This document shows, in pieces, positions 53,401-62,551 of a stretch of 64,000 bases of DNA. This DNA comes from Lachnospiraceae bacterium (GTDB lineage: Bacteria > Bacillota > Clostridia > Lachnospirales > Lachnospiraceae): assembly GCA_900766815.1 (NCBI GenBank), contig CAAFWV010000057.1, forward strand, positions 1 through 64,000. Reading direction: 5' to 3'. The notes beneath the pieces were generated by a model. The model searched no databases and was not told the origin of the DNA. It saw only the letters and a list, made by a program, of their open reading frames with translations. Both the position numbers and the translations under genes were made by a program. Positions within the stretch are counted from its first letter, which is position 1. Every line of letters starts with the position of its first letter.

Positions 53401-53898
53401 TTTATATATGACACTTAAGTCATTGAGTTTTCGCGCAAGGGTTTTCCTATTTGATGAATATGCATATTCTGTAAGCTCAAGAACTCCATCAGCATCTATT
53501 CCATATTGCATGAATTCCGAAATAGCTGATTTAATCTCATGAATGAACCCCGGTTTATTAAGCTTGCCTGCCAGATATGGAATATCCTGTTCAACCGCTT
53601 TGGCACAGGTTCTTAATATCAGATTCTTACCCGTATCATCCATAACAGGTGTTCTTCCTCCACCTGTCTCTCCAAAGATTCTGTAAGCAAGTCTCTGAAA
53701 GCTCAGCACCTCAATATTCATAATGCCCTTTCCGGGCGACATATTAACCAAATCGGCCTGTGTCTGCATGGTGAACTGGTCCGGGACAATCACAAATACC
53801 CTCGAATTAAGGTTTTCACCCGCAATCCTTAGTGCCTGCTCGAATACATATTTACTTTTTCCCGAGCCGCTCGGGCCTGTAACAAATCTGAGAGCCAT
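50443..53898 (-). CDS. addB: AddAB helicase-nuclease, subunit AddB
   Basis: About 1151 residues. The N-terminal nucleotide loop GPSGSGKSKYVFEQ is present and the C-terminal nuclease keeps VVDYKSG. The iron-sulfur Cys set of AddB is visible: one Cys in YAKCAYSYYL and three in CSDSCEYCDYKGVC. It works with AddA in recombinational repair. The first ATG is only 3 nt from GGAG; the next (53898) is the better start. The ribosome site follows directly on a terminator hairpin, about 16 nt before the ATG. Confidence 0.95.
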   Translation of the reverse strand: MALRFVTGPSGSGKSKYVFEQALRIAGENLNSRVFVIVPDQFTMQTQADLVNMSPGKGIMNIEVLSFQRLAYRIFGETGGGRTPVMDDTGKNLILRTCAKAVEQDIPYLAGKLNKPGFIHEIKSAISEFMQYGIDADGVLELTEYAYSSNRKTLARKLNDLSVIYKYFLEYIDGKYITTEGLMDVLAGEIYKSELMSDSFVILDGFTGFTPIQNKVILALLKCCKTVVITLCLEDANMTKAVNCDADRFMLTRSTMNKLIRMCDDNNIEVEDGTELREQYRFNSSPELLALAESLFVDKTKEYSGEVNHVYIDRCKNIRAEVRLLAHNIRNLTERYTYRDIAVITGNLNEYESDIAEIFDEYEIPVYIDKTKEIALNPFVEFIRATLNMYIKDFTYESVVQYLRCGFSPLNSEESNVFEDYIFQCGIRGFYAYNKAFSKKHKAIRDMEPEESVKALEYLNELRSRILAFNSDLIGGGFAKNKETYAGTFTDYLMRYLERNNAKEHLEEMAACFGNEEDYEREKEYSQIYEKTFGIFEQIKNLIGDEEISLEEYYRILDSGFSELEVGIIPKAVDRVIVGDMERTRLNQVKVLFFIGMNDGWVPKSGGIGGIISDADREFLTGSDMELAPSPREKMYIGRFYLYSNLTKPSDEIYISYSSMDNDSKAMRPSYVIGEIGKILKSIPSSEEKFGYSNMISTQREARTKLRLLARKGAENRLSDEEKHMISEIATILVDDKEYADKLIDRVCSKYALKRLDQRIAMLLNGAKIYTSVSRIETYAKCAYSYYLKYMLNLQSKEEYGLKTSDMGSIYHSVLEIFIKLLKERGLNWRTFDEDTAKELIAVALETQAAQYVDALLYENNTNQYITKQMQSIMLRTVMTLQKQLKDSAFEPMKYEYKFNRILNFTNGNSSSEEKPEVHLTGRIDRVDTARTDNGILVKVVDYKSGNRDFSLMNFYKGTQLQLVVYLSEAVNSVAEGNPGEKTVPAAMLYYHMADPVVAASGEMSEEEVQRQVLRELRGKGLINADDSVISELDTSMNSDSDVIRVKRKKDGGFYSSSQVIDRRDLDMLCSYAEGKILSITNDIIKGRIDINPVKIYTSSSNCSDSCEYCDYKGVCGFDSNIPGYVKEEIPSKPDEEILYMIREELADARI

Positions 53899-53913
53899 CA
53901 TCTTCTCCTTAAA

Positions 53914-53946
53914 TTAAATAATAGGAGTTACTTAACTCCTATTATT
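53914..53946 (-). terminator. Terminator between DUF6062 and addB
   Basis: 13-bp perfect stem AATAATAGGAGTT/AACTCCTATTATT (53917-53929, 53934-53946) with a 4-nt loop, T-rich at the end (TTATTTAATTT). It overlaps the DUF6062 stop and ends about 16 nt before addB. Confidence 0.82.
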
Positions 53947-54715
53947 TCTTTGCTCTATATTCAGGATCTGCAGGATATCCACCCTTGAGCTTCTGCATAG
54001 CACGCTGAAGAGCATCTTTGCTATCCTTCCAGTCGGCATCCTTATTCTGATAATCAAACTTCTCTATCAGCCAAGAAACATCTCCATACAATTTATTCAG
54101 CTGCTCCTTCATCAGAGGGATGAAGGTATCTGCAAACTCCTGCTGTTTATTTTCCGGAATGCATCGACCGGCATAGTCAAGAAGATCACTGAAGTGAGGC
54201 AGACAGAAACACCTGCTATTCCTAACCTTCTCAGCAAACTCGACATCCTTATCATACATCTCGAAGAAAGTCTTCATGTATCTGTCATAGTGGTTACTGA
54301 ATTCGTTACATATATAACAGCTTCTGCTTCTCTTATTAACCCATTCGGTGATTGAGTTATTCTTAGCAGAATCCTCTCTGCCCTTCTTGCCAATAATTGC
54401 CTTAAAACCGTTAGGAGTAGTCTTATAAGCACCGAAGCTTTTCTCTGCATCCTCAATCGTATGCTGAAGATATGTCTTCATAATCCAGGCATTACCTAAC
54501 GTATTCCCATATTGAAACATCTTACGGTAATGCTCCCTGCAGAAGCCCGCCTTATCGGTAGCATCCCTTACATCGCTTTCCATATATGTAGAGCCTGAAC
54601 CAAGTACGAAATCCATCATGTCCTGCTCAATTTTTCTCTCTATATAGCAAAAGGGACATTCGTCCCCTGCATTTACCGCATCATTAATCGGTATATTATA
54701 TAATTTTTCCTTCAT
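53942..54715 (-). CDS. DUF6062 family protein with four Cys/His pairs
   Basis: 257-residue soluble protein of unknown function, assigned to DUF6062 from its pattern. Two similar halves each carry a CxxC and a downstream Cys/His pair: CPFCYIE with FCREHYRKMFQY in the first, and CYICNEF with CFCLPHFSDLL in the second. This suggests two metal sites (zinc or iron) from a duplicated module. The ATG overlaps the GGDEF stop by 1 bp, so it is coupled to the diguanylate cyclase. It is ended by a strong terminator. Confidence 0.65.
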   Translation of the reverse strand: MKEKLYNIPINDAVNAGDECPFCYIERKIEQDMMDFVLGSGSTYMESDVRDATDKAGFCREHYRKMFQYGNTLGNAWIMKTYLQHTIEDAEKSFGAYKTTPNGFKAIIGKKGREDSAKNNSITEWVNKRSRSCYICNEFSNHYDRYMKTFFEMYDKDVEFAEKVRNSRCFCLPHFSDLLDYAGRCIPENKQQEFADTFIPLMKEQLNKLYGDVSWLIEKFDYQNKDADWKDSKDALQRAMQKLKGGYPADPEYRAKK

Positions 54716-56424
54716 CAGTTTCTCTTATTCCTAACCTCTTCTCCAAGCTCCTTGTGCATACGAACCTTATTGGCATACATCATATCGTCTGCATCCTTGA
54801 ACAGTCTGTCATAGATATCCACATCGCCCTTATGGAACTTCCTGGTTGCATATCCCACAGCAGTCGATATTTTATACTGGCTGTTAAGATTATAAGTATC
54901 AATATTATGCTTAAGTTTTTCAACCAGATTGAGTGCCATATCGGCATGGCCTACTACAATGGCTGCAAACTCATCTCCACCCAGTCTGTATACCGAGCCA
55001 TACCTCTCAAAGGTCTTCTTAAGGCACTGAGCCAGACCCGTAAGAAGCTGATCTCCGGCTTTATGTCCAAATTTATCATTGGTAACCTTAAGGAAATTAA
55101 GGTCGAACATATACAGAATAACTGTCTTTCCGTCCGCCACAGTATTATTCTCGAGATTATCGAAGAAGCCCTCAAAGCTTGCCCTGTTCTCAAGACCCGT
55201 AAGTGAATCGGCAAAAGCCATAGTCTTGTATGTAAATACATCATTCTCATCTTCCATAACAACCATGAGTCTGCGTCCTATGGTAGCCAGCATAAACGAG
55301 GCATTTATTGTAAGCCCCAATCCCATAATCGCAAGGAGATAAGTCTCAGACAGCGAATCATGCTTAAGCATATATCCGATACCGACAAACAGGAAAAGAA
55401 CAATAAGTCCTGTAGTAATAATCCTGCAATCCAGATCCCTTCTGAAATTGCTCATTGCAAAAAGGAATACCAGAACAACAACAACAGTTGTATACGCCTT
55501 GGTCATCCAAAGTGTATCCATCGGATCTGCAAAGCCGACAAAGAACAGGATCACATTGAAGATTGGAATAAGCCAGCCAAAGGTCTTGAACCACTCGAGG
55601 CTCTTCTTACCGGAAGGCAGTACCCTCTCCATGAATCCGCAGAATGCTATCGGTATAATAGACATAAAGGTATATCTCATCAATGCACAGGCTTCACTTG
55701 CATTGGTAACAAACTGCGGCAGATCCGACGCAAAGAACATCCAACATGCAACAGCCAGGCAGAACAATGCAAAATAGCCCATATTACGGATATCACCCTT
55801 CGAAGAACTAGCCTTAAGATATATCCACATCGCAGAAGCAATGAGGAATAATGTCACAAGAATAAGTATAAGAACAAGCTCTAACAGATTGTTGGTAAGA
55901 ACATATCTTGTAAGAGCGATTTCTGTTCCGTACATCGGAGCCATATAATTGACTTCCATGGAATAGTACGGCGTATACTCTATCATTATATCTTCGCCGG
56001 CCATAGTTGCATTCAACGGAACCATCATACGGATATTTCCGACCAGCTTGCCATTGTCAAGCTGCTTGTTGACACCGAACTCGCCGATGATATTATCATT
56101 ATGATATACTCTGGTCTTACCAAAGTAAGTATTTATCATAAGAAATGTATCATGAGAAGCATTACCGGGAACCGTGTCATAGAAATAATACGAAATACCC
56201 TTAGAAGCCTTAAAAGAATAAGGAGAGCTTACCTCACCCTGGCCCTTGGTTCTCATGGAACCGTGAAGAATAACACTGCCATCAGTCTGAAGCTTAATCT
56301 TTTCACTTGATGAGAAATTAAAGGCATAAACTACGAGAACAAGCATCAGAACCAAGAGTACCTTGCTCAGTACTCTTGAAGTATATTTCAATTCCTCTCT
56401 GTTCTTGAAATCAACCTTTGCCAT
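54715..56424 (-). CDS. Membrane diguanylate cyclase (7TM-like sensor plus GGDEF)
   Basis: 569-residue protein: an N-terminal membrane segment, an outside beta-rich domain (about 45-175), seven or so membrane segments (about 180-390), and a GGDEF domain (about 410-560) with RLGGDEFAAI and SLTGLENRASFEGFF. It should make cyclic di-GMP in response to an outside signal. The RxxD inhibitory site is not obvious. The ribosome site is GAGGAAAG. The start codon is preceded by the promoter at 56502-56529. Confidence 0.88.
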   Translation of the reverse strand: MAKVDFKNREELKYTSRVLSKVLLVLMLVLVVYAFNFSSSEKIKLQTDGSVILHGSMRTKGQGEVSSPYSFKASKGISYYFYDTVPGNASHDTFLMINTYFGKTRVYHNDNIIGEFGVNKQLDNGKLVGNIRMMVPLNATMAGEDIMIEYTPYYSMEVNYMAPMYGTEIALTRYVLTNNLLELVLILILVTLFLIASAMWIYLKASSSKGDIRNMGYFALFCLAVACWMFFASDLPQFVTNASEACALMRYTFMSIIPIAFCGFMERVLPSGKKSLEWFKTFGWLIPIFNVILFFVGFADPMDTLWMTKAYTTVVVVLVFLFAMSNFRRDLDCRIITTGLIVLFLFVGIGYMLKHDSLSETYLLAIMGLGLTINASFMLATIGRRLMVVMEDENDVFTYKTMAFADSLTGLENRASFEGFFDNLENNTVADGKTVILYMFDLNFLKVTNDKFGHKAGDQLLTGLAQCLKKTFERYGSVYRLGGDEFAAIVVGHADMALNLVEKLKHNIDTYNLNSQYKISTAVGYATRKFHKGDVDIYDRLFKDADDMMYANKVRMHKELGEEVRNKRN

Positions 56425-56501
56425 GCTTTCCTCACTTAATATACCAAAGACATATACTCACAAAATCGCCTCGCTTTTTCGTGGTACTTTGGTACTACTA
56501 A

Positions 56502-56529
56502 ATTATAGCACATATTTTTCCATATACAA
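56502..56529 (-). promoter_or_regulatory. SigA-type promoter of the GGDEF gene
   Basis: Minus strand: TTGTAT (56524-56529), 16-bp spacer, TATAAT (56502-56507), about 78 nt before the start. Confidence 0.6.
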
Positions 56530-56608
56530 CAAAATTTTACCATATTTTTGCTTATAATGGCACTGTTTTTTGTATACTATGTACCAAATATATGCGTCAA
56601 ATCTTAAA

Positions 56609-58780
56609 TCAGTCTTCTATCAGCATGCTTTCGAACACCATAACCGTTCTGGGCGGTATCGAAATAACATTACCGTTCACCTCAACCATGTCCATAACCA
56701 CACTGTCCACGCGGTTGGTATCTATCATTACATACCATTTACAGCCCGCAGGCGGAGCCGGAAGAGTAACTGTCTGATGCTCCCAATATGCATTGATTCC
56801 CATATATACCAGCTCATCCTTGCCATTCTTATGAACACCGGCATACATTACTCCTACATAGTGATGATGTCCGTGGAAATTAGTCCAGAAGGGCGTCAGT
56901 CCATGCTGACTCATGCACGGATAACCTACCGAGCATCTATCCGTATCCACTCTGATTACCCTGTGTCTCTTTCGATACCAGATTAGATACTGTACAAAGG
57001 TGAAGAGGTCGTGATTCTTCTCAAGTAGGTTCCAGTCAAGCCATGATATCTTATTATCCTGACAATAGCCATTGTTATTGCCAAACTGGGTATTACCGAA
57101 TTCATCTCCTGCGAGGAACATAGGGATTCCCCTGCTCATCATGAGAACTGTGAAGGCATTCTTAATCATACGATGTCTCAGATTGTTAACCTCAACATCG
57201 TCAGTCTCACCCTCATATCCGCAGTTCCAGCTGTGATTATCATTAGCACCGTCGGTATTATTCCAGCCATTAGCCTCATTATGCTTATAATTATATGTAT
57301 ACAAATCATGAAGGGTGAATCCGTCATGACAGGTAATAAAGTTAACTGAAGCCAGATGTCCTCTTGTCTCGGGATTATATATATCCGGCGAACCTGTGAT
57401 TCTGTTGGCCGCAGCCTGTTCCATGTTATCATCGCCCTTAAGGAAGGCTCTGATGTCGTCCCTGTATCTGCCGTTCCACTCAACCCATCTGTTCCATGAA
57501 GGGAAGCTTCCCACCTGGTACATTCCGCCGGCATCCCATGCCTCTGCGATAAGCTTAACATTACCAAGAATCGGGTCAAAAGCGAGTGATTCAAGAAGAG
57601 GCGGCTGATTCATGGGCGAACCATCCTCATTACGTCCGAGAATGGAAGCCAGATCGAATCTGAAGCCGTCGATTCTGTACGCAATAACCCAGTGTCTGAG
57701 ACAGTCAATGATCATCTGTCTCACAATGGGATTATTACAGTTCAGAGTATTGCCGCAGCCCGAGAAGTTGTAATAATATCCGTCCGGCGTAAGCATATAA
57801 TAAATATTGTTATCTATTCCCTTGAACGAGAAAATAGGCCCGTGTTCATTACCCTCAGCCGTATGATTAAATACAACATCAAGATATACCTCGATACCGT
57901 TCTCATTGAGCAGTTTCACCAGTCTCTTAAGCTCATTGCCCTCCTTATTATATTCAGGCCTAGAACAGTACGCCGTATTGGGCGAGAAATAATTAACGGT
58001 ATTGTATCCCCAGTAATCTATTAAGTCATGACCCTCATACACTCTGTGATCATGCATCTCGTCAAACTCAAAGATCGGCATTAGCTCCACTGCAGTAACA
58101 CCAAGCTCCTTAAGATACGGCACCTTCTGTCTTATGGCATCGAAGGTTCCCGGAAAATCCACGCCGGAGCTTTCATCCATCGTGAAGCCTCTTACATGCA
58201 TCTCATAGATAATCAGGTCTTCCATAGGAGTCAGCGGCTGTCTGTTGTTGCCCCAGTCGAAGTCATCCTTAACAACTCTCGCCCTGTAGCCCTTATATTC
58301 CTTCTCCTCAACGCCCCATTTACTCAGTCCTGCTACTGCCTTGGCATAGGGGTCAAGGAGGATATTATTCTTATCAAAGAGCAGTCCCTTCGAAGGGTCA
58401 TTGGGACCATCCATTCTGTAGGCATATTCGAGCTCATCTATCGTAAGCCCGAATACTATCATCGAATAACAGTTACCTATCTTATAATTGTCCGGAAACG
58501 GCAAAACCGCGAATGGCTCACTTGCCTTTCTCCTGAAGAGCAGAAGCTCGCAGCTCGTAGCCTGATTGCTGTGAATCGTAAAATTAATTCCCCCGGGGAT
58601 AACGGTTGCACCGTTCATCTCATACATTCCGGGTCTTACATCATATCCTGCGATATTATCCATTGGAATCAGGTTAATCTCCTGAGACCTTGTGGAAGCC
58701 TTACCGGTAAATTTATTCTCTGAGTCTCTGCTGACGCCCGTGTCAGTACTCATAATATCCTTAGTACTCTTGCCAAACAT
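56609..58780 (-). CDS. glgX: Glycogen debranching enzyme GlgX (GH13_11)
   Basis: 723-residue isoamylase-type enzyme that cuts alpha-1,6 branches of glycogen after phosphorylase action. N-terminal CBM48-like domain (about 45-180), then the GH13 barrel with DVVFNH (301-306), DGFRFD (nucleophile Asp376), AEAWD (acid/base Glu413) and CHDGFT (Asp486). The C-terminus is beta-rich. The ribosome site lies in the last codons of glf, 5 nt upstream. No other glycogen genes are in the window. Confidence 0.93.
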   Translation of the reverse strand: MFGKSTKDIMSTDTGVSRDSENKFTGKASTRSQEINLIPMDNIAGYDVRPGMYEMNGATVIPGGINFTIHSNQATSCELLLFRRKASEPFAVLPFPDNYKIGNCYSMIVFGLTIDELEYAYRMDGPNDPSKGLLFDKNNILLDPYAKAVAGLSKWGVEEKEYKGYRARVVKDDFDWGNNRQPLTPMEDLIIYEMHVRGFTMDESSGVDFPGTFDAIRQKVPYLKELGVTAVELMPIFEFDEMHDHRVYEGHDLIDYWGYNTVNYFSPNTAYCSRPEYNKEGNELKRLVKLLNENGIEVYLDVVFNHTAEGNEHGPIFSFKGIDNNIYYMLTPDGYYYNFSGCGNTLNCNNPIVRQMIIDCLRHWVIAYRIDGFRFDLASILGRNEDGSPMNQPPLLESLAFDPILGNVKLIAEAWDAGGMYQVGSFPSWNRWVEWNGRYRDDIRAFLKGDDNMEQAAANRITGSPDIYNPETRGHLASVNFITCHDGFTLHDLYTYNYKHNEANGWNNTDGANDNHSWNCGYEGETDDVEVNNLRHRMIKNAFTVLMMSRGIPMFLAGDEFGNTQFGNNNGYCQDNKISWLDWNLLEKNHDLFTFVQYLIWYRKRHRVIRVDTDRCSVGYPCMSQHGLTPFWTNFHGHHHYVGVMYAGVHKNGKDELVYMGINAYWEHQTVTLPAPPAGCKWYVMIDTNRVDSVVMDMVEVNGNVISIPPRTVMVFESMLIED

Positions 58781-58785
58781 CCCTG

Positions 58786-59904
58786 TTATCCTCTCTCACC
58801 GGCAACCATTTCAAGTGCCTTCTCGATTACCTTATCCATGTCATAATACTTATACTGGCCAAGTCTTCCTCCGAAGAGAACATTTTCCTCCCCGGCAGCC
58901 ATCTCCTCGTATTTCCTATACAGTTCATTATTTCTTTCATTATTTACGGGGTAATAAGGCTCATCCCCACTCTTCCATTCAACCGGGTATTCTTTGCTGA
59001 CAACCGTGTCAGGCTGTGTTCCAAACTCGAAATGCTTATGTTCTATAATTCTTGTATAAGGAATCTCCCTCTCTGTGTAATTAACAACTGCATTACCCTG
59101 GTAGTTGTCTACTCCCTCTATAAGTTCATGCTCAAACTTAACGGTTCTGTACTCCAGTTCTCCGAGGCAGAAATCGAAATATTCATCAATCATTCCCGTA
59201 TACAGAATCTTGCCAAATTCGTCTCTGTCGCTCTTAGCCTCGTTCTCTACCATGAATTCTTTATAGGTCTTACCAAGTATGACAGGTGTGTCACCAATCA
59301 TTTTCCTGACAATTTCCGTATATCCTCCTATCGGAATACCCTGGAATCTGTCATTAAAATAATTATTATCATAAGTAAATCTAAGCGGCAGTCTCTTGAT
59401 AATGAAGGAAGGAAGTTCCTTACAGTCTCTTCCCCACTGCTTCTCTGTATATCCCTTCACCAGCTTCTCATATACGTCTCTTCCGGCTAGGGAAAGTGCC
59501 TGTTCCTCCAGATTCTTGGGCTCCATAATATTCAGGTCCTTAATCTGGCCCTCAATTATATCCTTAGCCTCCTTAGGAGTCCTGATGTTCCACATCTTGG
59601 AGAAGGTATTCATGTTAAAAGGAAGATTGTAAAGCTCATCCTTATATACAGCCATAGGGCTATTGATAAAATTATTGAATTCAGCAAACTGATTGATATA
59701 ATCCCAGGTCGCCCTATTGCTTGTATGGAAGATATGAGCTCCATACCAGTGTACATTAATGTCTGCCCACTTCTTAGTATAGACATTACCTGCTATATGA
59801 TCCCTCTTATCTATAATAAGACAGCTCTTTCCATCCCTAGTCATCTCATGTGCAAATACTGCTCCGAAGAGTCCTGCACCGACAATAAGATAATCGTACT
59901 TCAC
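58786..59904 (-). CDS. glf: UDP-galactopyranose mutase
   Basis: 372-residue FAD enzyme that makes UDP-galactofuranose for cell-surface polysaccharides. The FAD loop VGAGLFGAVFAHEM is near the N-terminus, with GRDVYEKLVKGYTEKQWG, the active Arg region (LPLRFTYDNNYFNDRFQGIP) and GRLGQYKYYDMDKVIEKAL at the end. The frame opens 48 nt upstream; GTG 59904 is used because GAGG lies 8 nt before it and the protein begins with KYDYLIVGAG. It sits between a flagellar-type gene and glgX. Confidence 0.94.
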   Translation of the reverse strand: MKYDYLIVGAGLFGAVFAHEMTRDGKSCLIIDKRDHIAGNVYTKKWADINVHWYGAHIFHTSNRATWDYINQFAEFNNFINSPMAVYKDELYNLPFNMNTFSKMWNIRTPKEAKDIIEGQIKDLNIMEPKNLEEQALSLAGRDVYEKLVKGYTEKQWGRDCKELPSFIIKRLPLRFTYDNNYFNDRFQGIPIGGYTEIVRKMIGDTPVILGKTYKEFMVENEAKSDRDEFGKILYTGMIDEYFDFCLGELEYRTVKFEHELIEGVDNYQGNAVVNYTEREIPYTRIIEHKHFEFGTQPDTVVSKEYPVEWKSGDEPYYPVNNERNNELYRKYEEMAAGEENVLFGGRLGQYKYYDMDKVIEKALEMVAGERG

Positions 59905-59914
59905 AATACTTACC

Positions 59915-60388
59915 TCACTTCTTCTTATCCATAAATTGTGGTGTAATGGCATTCAGCCTGTTGGCTACCTTGTAATAATCCTGCACCTGGCTGGCATGGA
60001 CCGTTCTATTTCTGATGTCCTTATGAGCCTTGGCAAATCTCTGCTCCATGGCAGCCTTATTTCTGGCTTCAATTGCCTGAATCCTGGTGCTGCATGACAT
60101 AACCTCACTAATCTTTGTCTTAATAGTCTCAATCTCGTCCTTATATTCTTCCTTCTGTGCTTCGAGATTGTCCTTTATATTGTCATACAGAGCCTGAAAG
60201 CCTTCATCAAGCTTATTTATCTTATCAATAATTGCAGCCTTATCATCCATATTGGCATCTATATCCTCGAAGGCGGCTTCTTCCTCTATCATAGCACTCT
60301 GCACCCGGCTCAGATCCTCTATCTCCTTAAGCAGCGCAAGCTTCTTATCAAGGCTTTCATCAAGTATTTTAAGATATCTTCCTAACAT
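59915..60388 (-). CDS. Flagellar export chaperone-like protein (FlgN/FliT type)
   Basis: 157-residue, almost fully helical protein with long coiled-coil stretches (LKILDESLDKKLALLKEIEDL, AIIDKINKLDEGFQALYDNI), as in FlgN/FliT export chaperones that guard hook-associated proteins. The ATG at 60388 follows AAGGAGG by 5 nt and is preferred over the upstream frame. It ends 10 nt before glf and follows fliS and fliD. The subfamily is uncertain. Confidence 0.6.
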   Translation of the reverse strand: MLGRYLKILDESLDKKLALLKEIEDLSRVQSAMIEEEAAFEDIDANMDDKAAIIDKINKLDEGFQALYDNIKDNLEAQKEEYKDEIETIKTKISEVMSCSTRIQAIEARNKAAMEQRFAKAHKDIRNRTVHASQVQDYYKVANRLNAITPQFMDKKK

Positions 60389-60483
60389 CCATACCTCCTT
60401 GGAATTATTAACACAGTCCGGTGTTCCATAACAAAGCATAAGCAAATGTCTGAGCAAATAAACACCTTCACTATTATATCATA

Positions 60484-60513
60484 AAATCAGCCTGCGATTG
60501 TTAATCGCAGGCT
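60484..60513 (-). terminator. Terminator after fliS
   Basis: 11-bp perfect stem AGCCTGCGATT/AATCGCAGGCT (60489-60499, 60503-60513), loop of 3, followed on the minus strand by GATTTTAT. Confidence 0.85.
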
Positions 60514-60529
60514 AATATACCAACTTTAT

Positions 60530-60916
60530 TTATACAACGCCTCTGACCTTATTCGCCTTCATAACCTGAATCCAGGTGTCTCTCATGGAACGAAGATGTG
60601 TCAGCACCTCTTCCATTATTTCCTTATCCTTTTTGACATTGGCCTCGTACAGACGCTTCAGCAGATATACATAGATTCTGTCGAAATCCTCGGCCACAGG
60701 ATACTTTCTGTCCAGGGTATTTCTAAACTCCTCTATTATTCTCTGAACCCTTATTATATTGTTGTGAGCCTTCTGGATGTCATTCTGCTCCATACCCATT
60801 ACAGCAATGTTGGCGAACTTGATTGCTCCGTCGTAAAGCATAAGTGTAAGCTCCGCAGGGCTCGCTGTTAATATTTTGCTGTTATTATACTGTGCATATC
60901 CATTAGGTAGTGCCAT
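60530..60916 (-). CDS. fliS: Flagellar export chaperone FliS
   Basis: 128-residue four-helix chaperone that keeps flagellin soluble before export. Family start GYAQYNNSKILTASPAELTLMLYDGAIKFANIA is exact. ATG 60916 follows GGAGG by 8 nt, so the longer frame is not used. It lies 32 nt after fliD and ends at a terminator. Confidence 0.95.
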   Translation of the reverse strand: MALPNGYAQYNNSKILTASPAELTLMLYDGAIKFANIAVMGMEQNDIQKAHNNIIRVQRIIEEFRNTLDRKYPVAEDFDRIYVYLLKRLYEANVKKDKEIMEEVLTHLRSMRDTWIQVMKANKVRGVV

Positions 60917-60948
60917 AGATATTACCTCCAAGATTATTTAGATTATAA

Positions 60949-62475
60949 TTACATACCAAAGAGACCGGAAATAGCACTCTGCTTGCTGTTGATGCCACTC
61001 ATTGCTTTCTCCATTGCTGTAAACTTCTTGTAATAATAGTCTTCCCACTTATTTACCTTGGTCTCCTGCTCGGAAATCTTGGTAGTATATTCATCATACT
61101 GCTTCTTAAGATAAATATCGTTATATACGGTAAAGGCTGAAGAGTAGTCCTTAACTCTTCCCATAAGCTCATCCATCTTGGAATACAGATTCTTGGCAAG
61201 ACCTGAGAAGAACTCAGCTACCTGATCGGCATTTGTTGCAATTGCCTTACGAAGCTTATCCTCATTGTTGGCAGAAATATCATCATCCTCATTACCGTCT
61301 ATATGATAAGCACCTCTTTCGTTGTCCTTTGCCAATGAATAACTAGCGGTATTTATTCCAAAATCGCTTAAGAACATCGTATTTCCGTCAGACATCTTAA
61401 CGCCTGCGAGAAGTGACTGCTTCATTCCCGAGATTACATCGTTAAGTGAAGAATCACGTCTGAGAAGCGAATCCTTAATCTTGGTCTCCCATTCCTTGAC
61501 CTCGTCCTCACTCATCTCTTCCTTCTGCTCATCAGTAAGCATATGATACTTGCTTGCCGAATCTGCATTGTAGAGCTTATCCATCTCATTAATCAGTTCG
61601 TTATATTCCTTAAAGAGATTCTTAACCATGTCATAGATACCCTCGGTATCCTGAGAGGTTGTAAGAGATATCTCCTCATCCGTCATATTGTTAATTGTGA
61701 TTGTAAGACCGTTAATATCGAATGTATTGCTGTCTGAGGTAAACTTCTCACCATTAAGCTCTATCTCCGCGCTCTGACCGTCAATTCTCGAACCGGCATT
61801 GCTTCCGTCAGAATTAAGAAGGCCGAGCTTGCTGAAGAGCTCAATGCTTGCTGCATCACTTCCGTAGCTGAAATCATTCTCAGCTCCGTTGCTCTTGGCA
61901 GCAACGAAGAATCTCTGGTTCTTCTCATCAAAGTTAACGGTTGCACCGTTCTTATTGAGAGTTGAGGTAAGTTGTCCTATTGTCATATCATCTGTTATTT
62001 CAACAGACTTGCCGTTAAATTCAACGGTTCCTGCGCTTACACCAAGCTCACTTAGCTTAGTTGATGCTGTATATGAAGCCTTAACCTTATTGCCGGTAGG
62101 ATTACCGTCTGCATCGACCTCGTCTGCCTTAAGTTCAACGCCTGTATGGTATCCTGACTTGGCCATAGATACAATCTTAAGTGACTGAACGCAATCCGGC
62201 GCTGAATTGCTTGAAATAACGCTTACCGCGTTAGAGCTTGACTTTGTAGCCTTCTTGGTATAATCAGTCTTAAATCTGGCATTACTCAGTGTCTTGCTGT
62301 AGAACTTATATATCTTACTATTCAGGCTCTTCCATGCGTCCTGTTTCCACTCAAGCTTCTTCTGCTCGCCCTTGAATGTATTTAATTTTTCCTTCTTAGC
62401 CGATACCAGTGCTTCTACGATAGCCTCGGTATCGAGGTTGGAATTCATTCCCGATATTCTTACACCTGATGACAT
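60949..62475 (-). CDS. fliD: Flagellar hook-associated protein 2 (filament cap)
   Basis: 508-residue filament cap protein. It starts SSGVRISGMNSNLDTEAIVEALV, as FliD does, and ends in the coiled-coil C-terminus (YDEYTTKISEQETKVNKWEDYYYKKFTAMEKAMSGINSKQ). The middle holds the hypervariable domains. The ribosome site is GGAGGATA. It lies after flaG and before fliS. Confidence 0.95.
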   Translation of the reverse strand: MSSGVRISGMNSNLDTEAIVEALVSAKKEKLNTFKGEQKKLEWKQDAWKSLNSKIYKFYSKTLSNARFKTDYTKKATKSSSNAVSVISSNSAPDCVQSLKIVSMAKSGYHTGVELKADEVDADGNPTGNKVKASYTASTKLSELGVSAGTVEFNGKSVEITDDMTIGQLTSTLNKNGATVNFDEKNQRFFVAAKSNGAENDFSYGSDAASIELFSKLGLLNSDGSNAGSRIDGQSAEIELNGEKFTSDSNTFDINGLTITINNMTDEEISLTTSQDTEGIYDMVKNLFKEYNELINEMDKLYNADSASKYHMLTDEQKEEMSEDEVKEWETKIKDSLLRRDSSLNDVISGMKQSLLAGVKMSDGNTMFLSDFGINTASYSLAKDNERGAYHIDGNEDDDISANNEDKLRKAIATNADQVAEFFSGLAKNLYSKMDELMGRVKDYSSAFTVYNDIYLKKQYDEYTTKISEQETKVNKWEDYYYKKFTAMEKAMSGINSKQSAISGLFGM

Positions 62476-62551
62476 ATTATCCTCCTTACGACATCCTTGT
62501 CTTTGTTAAAATCGCTTGCGACTAACCTTTGAATCCATTCAATTACGTATG

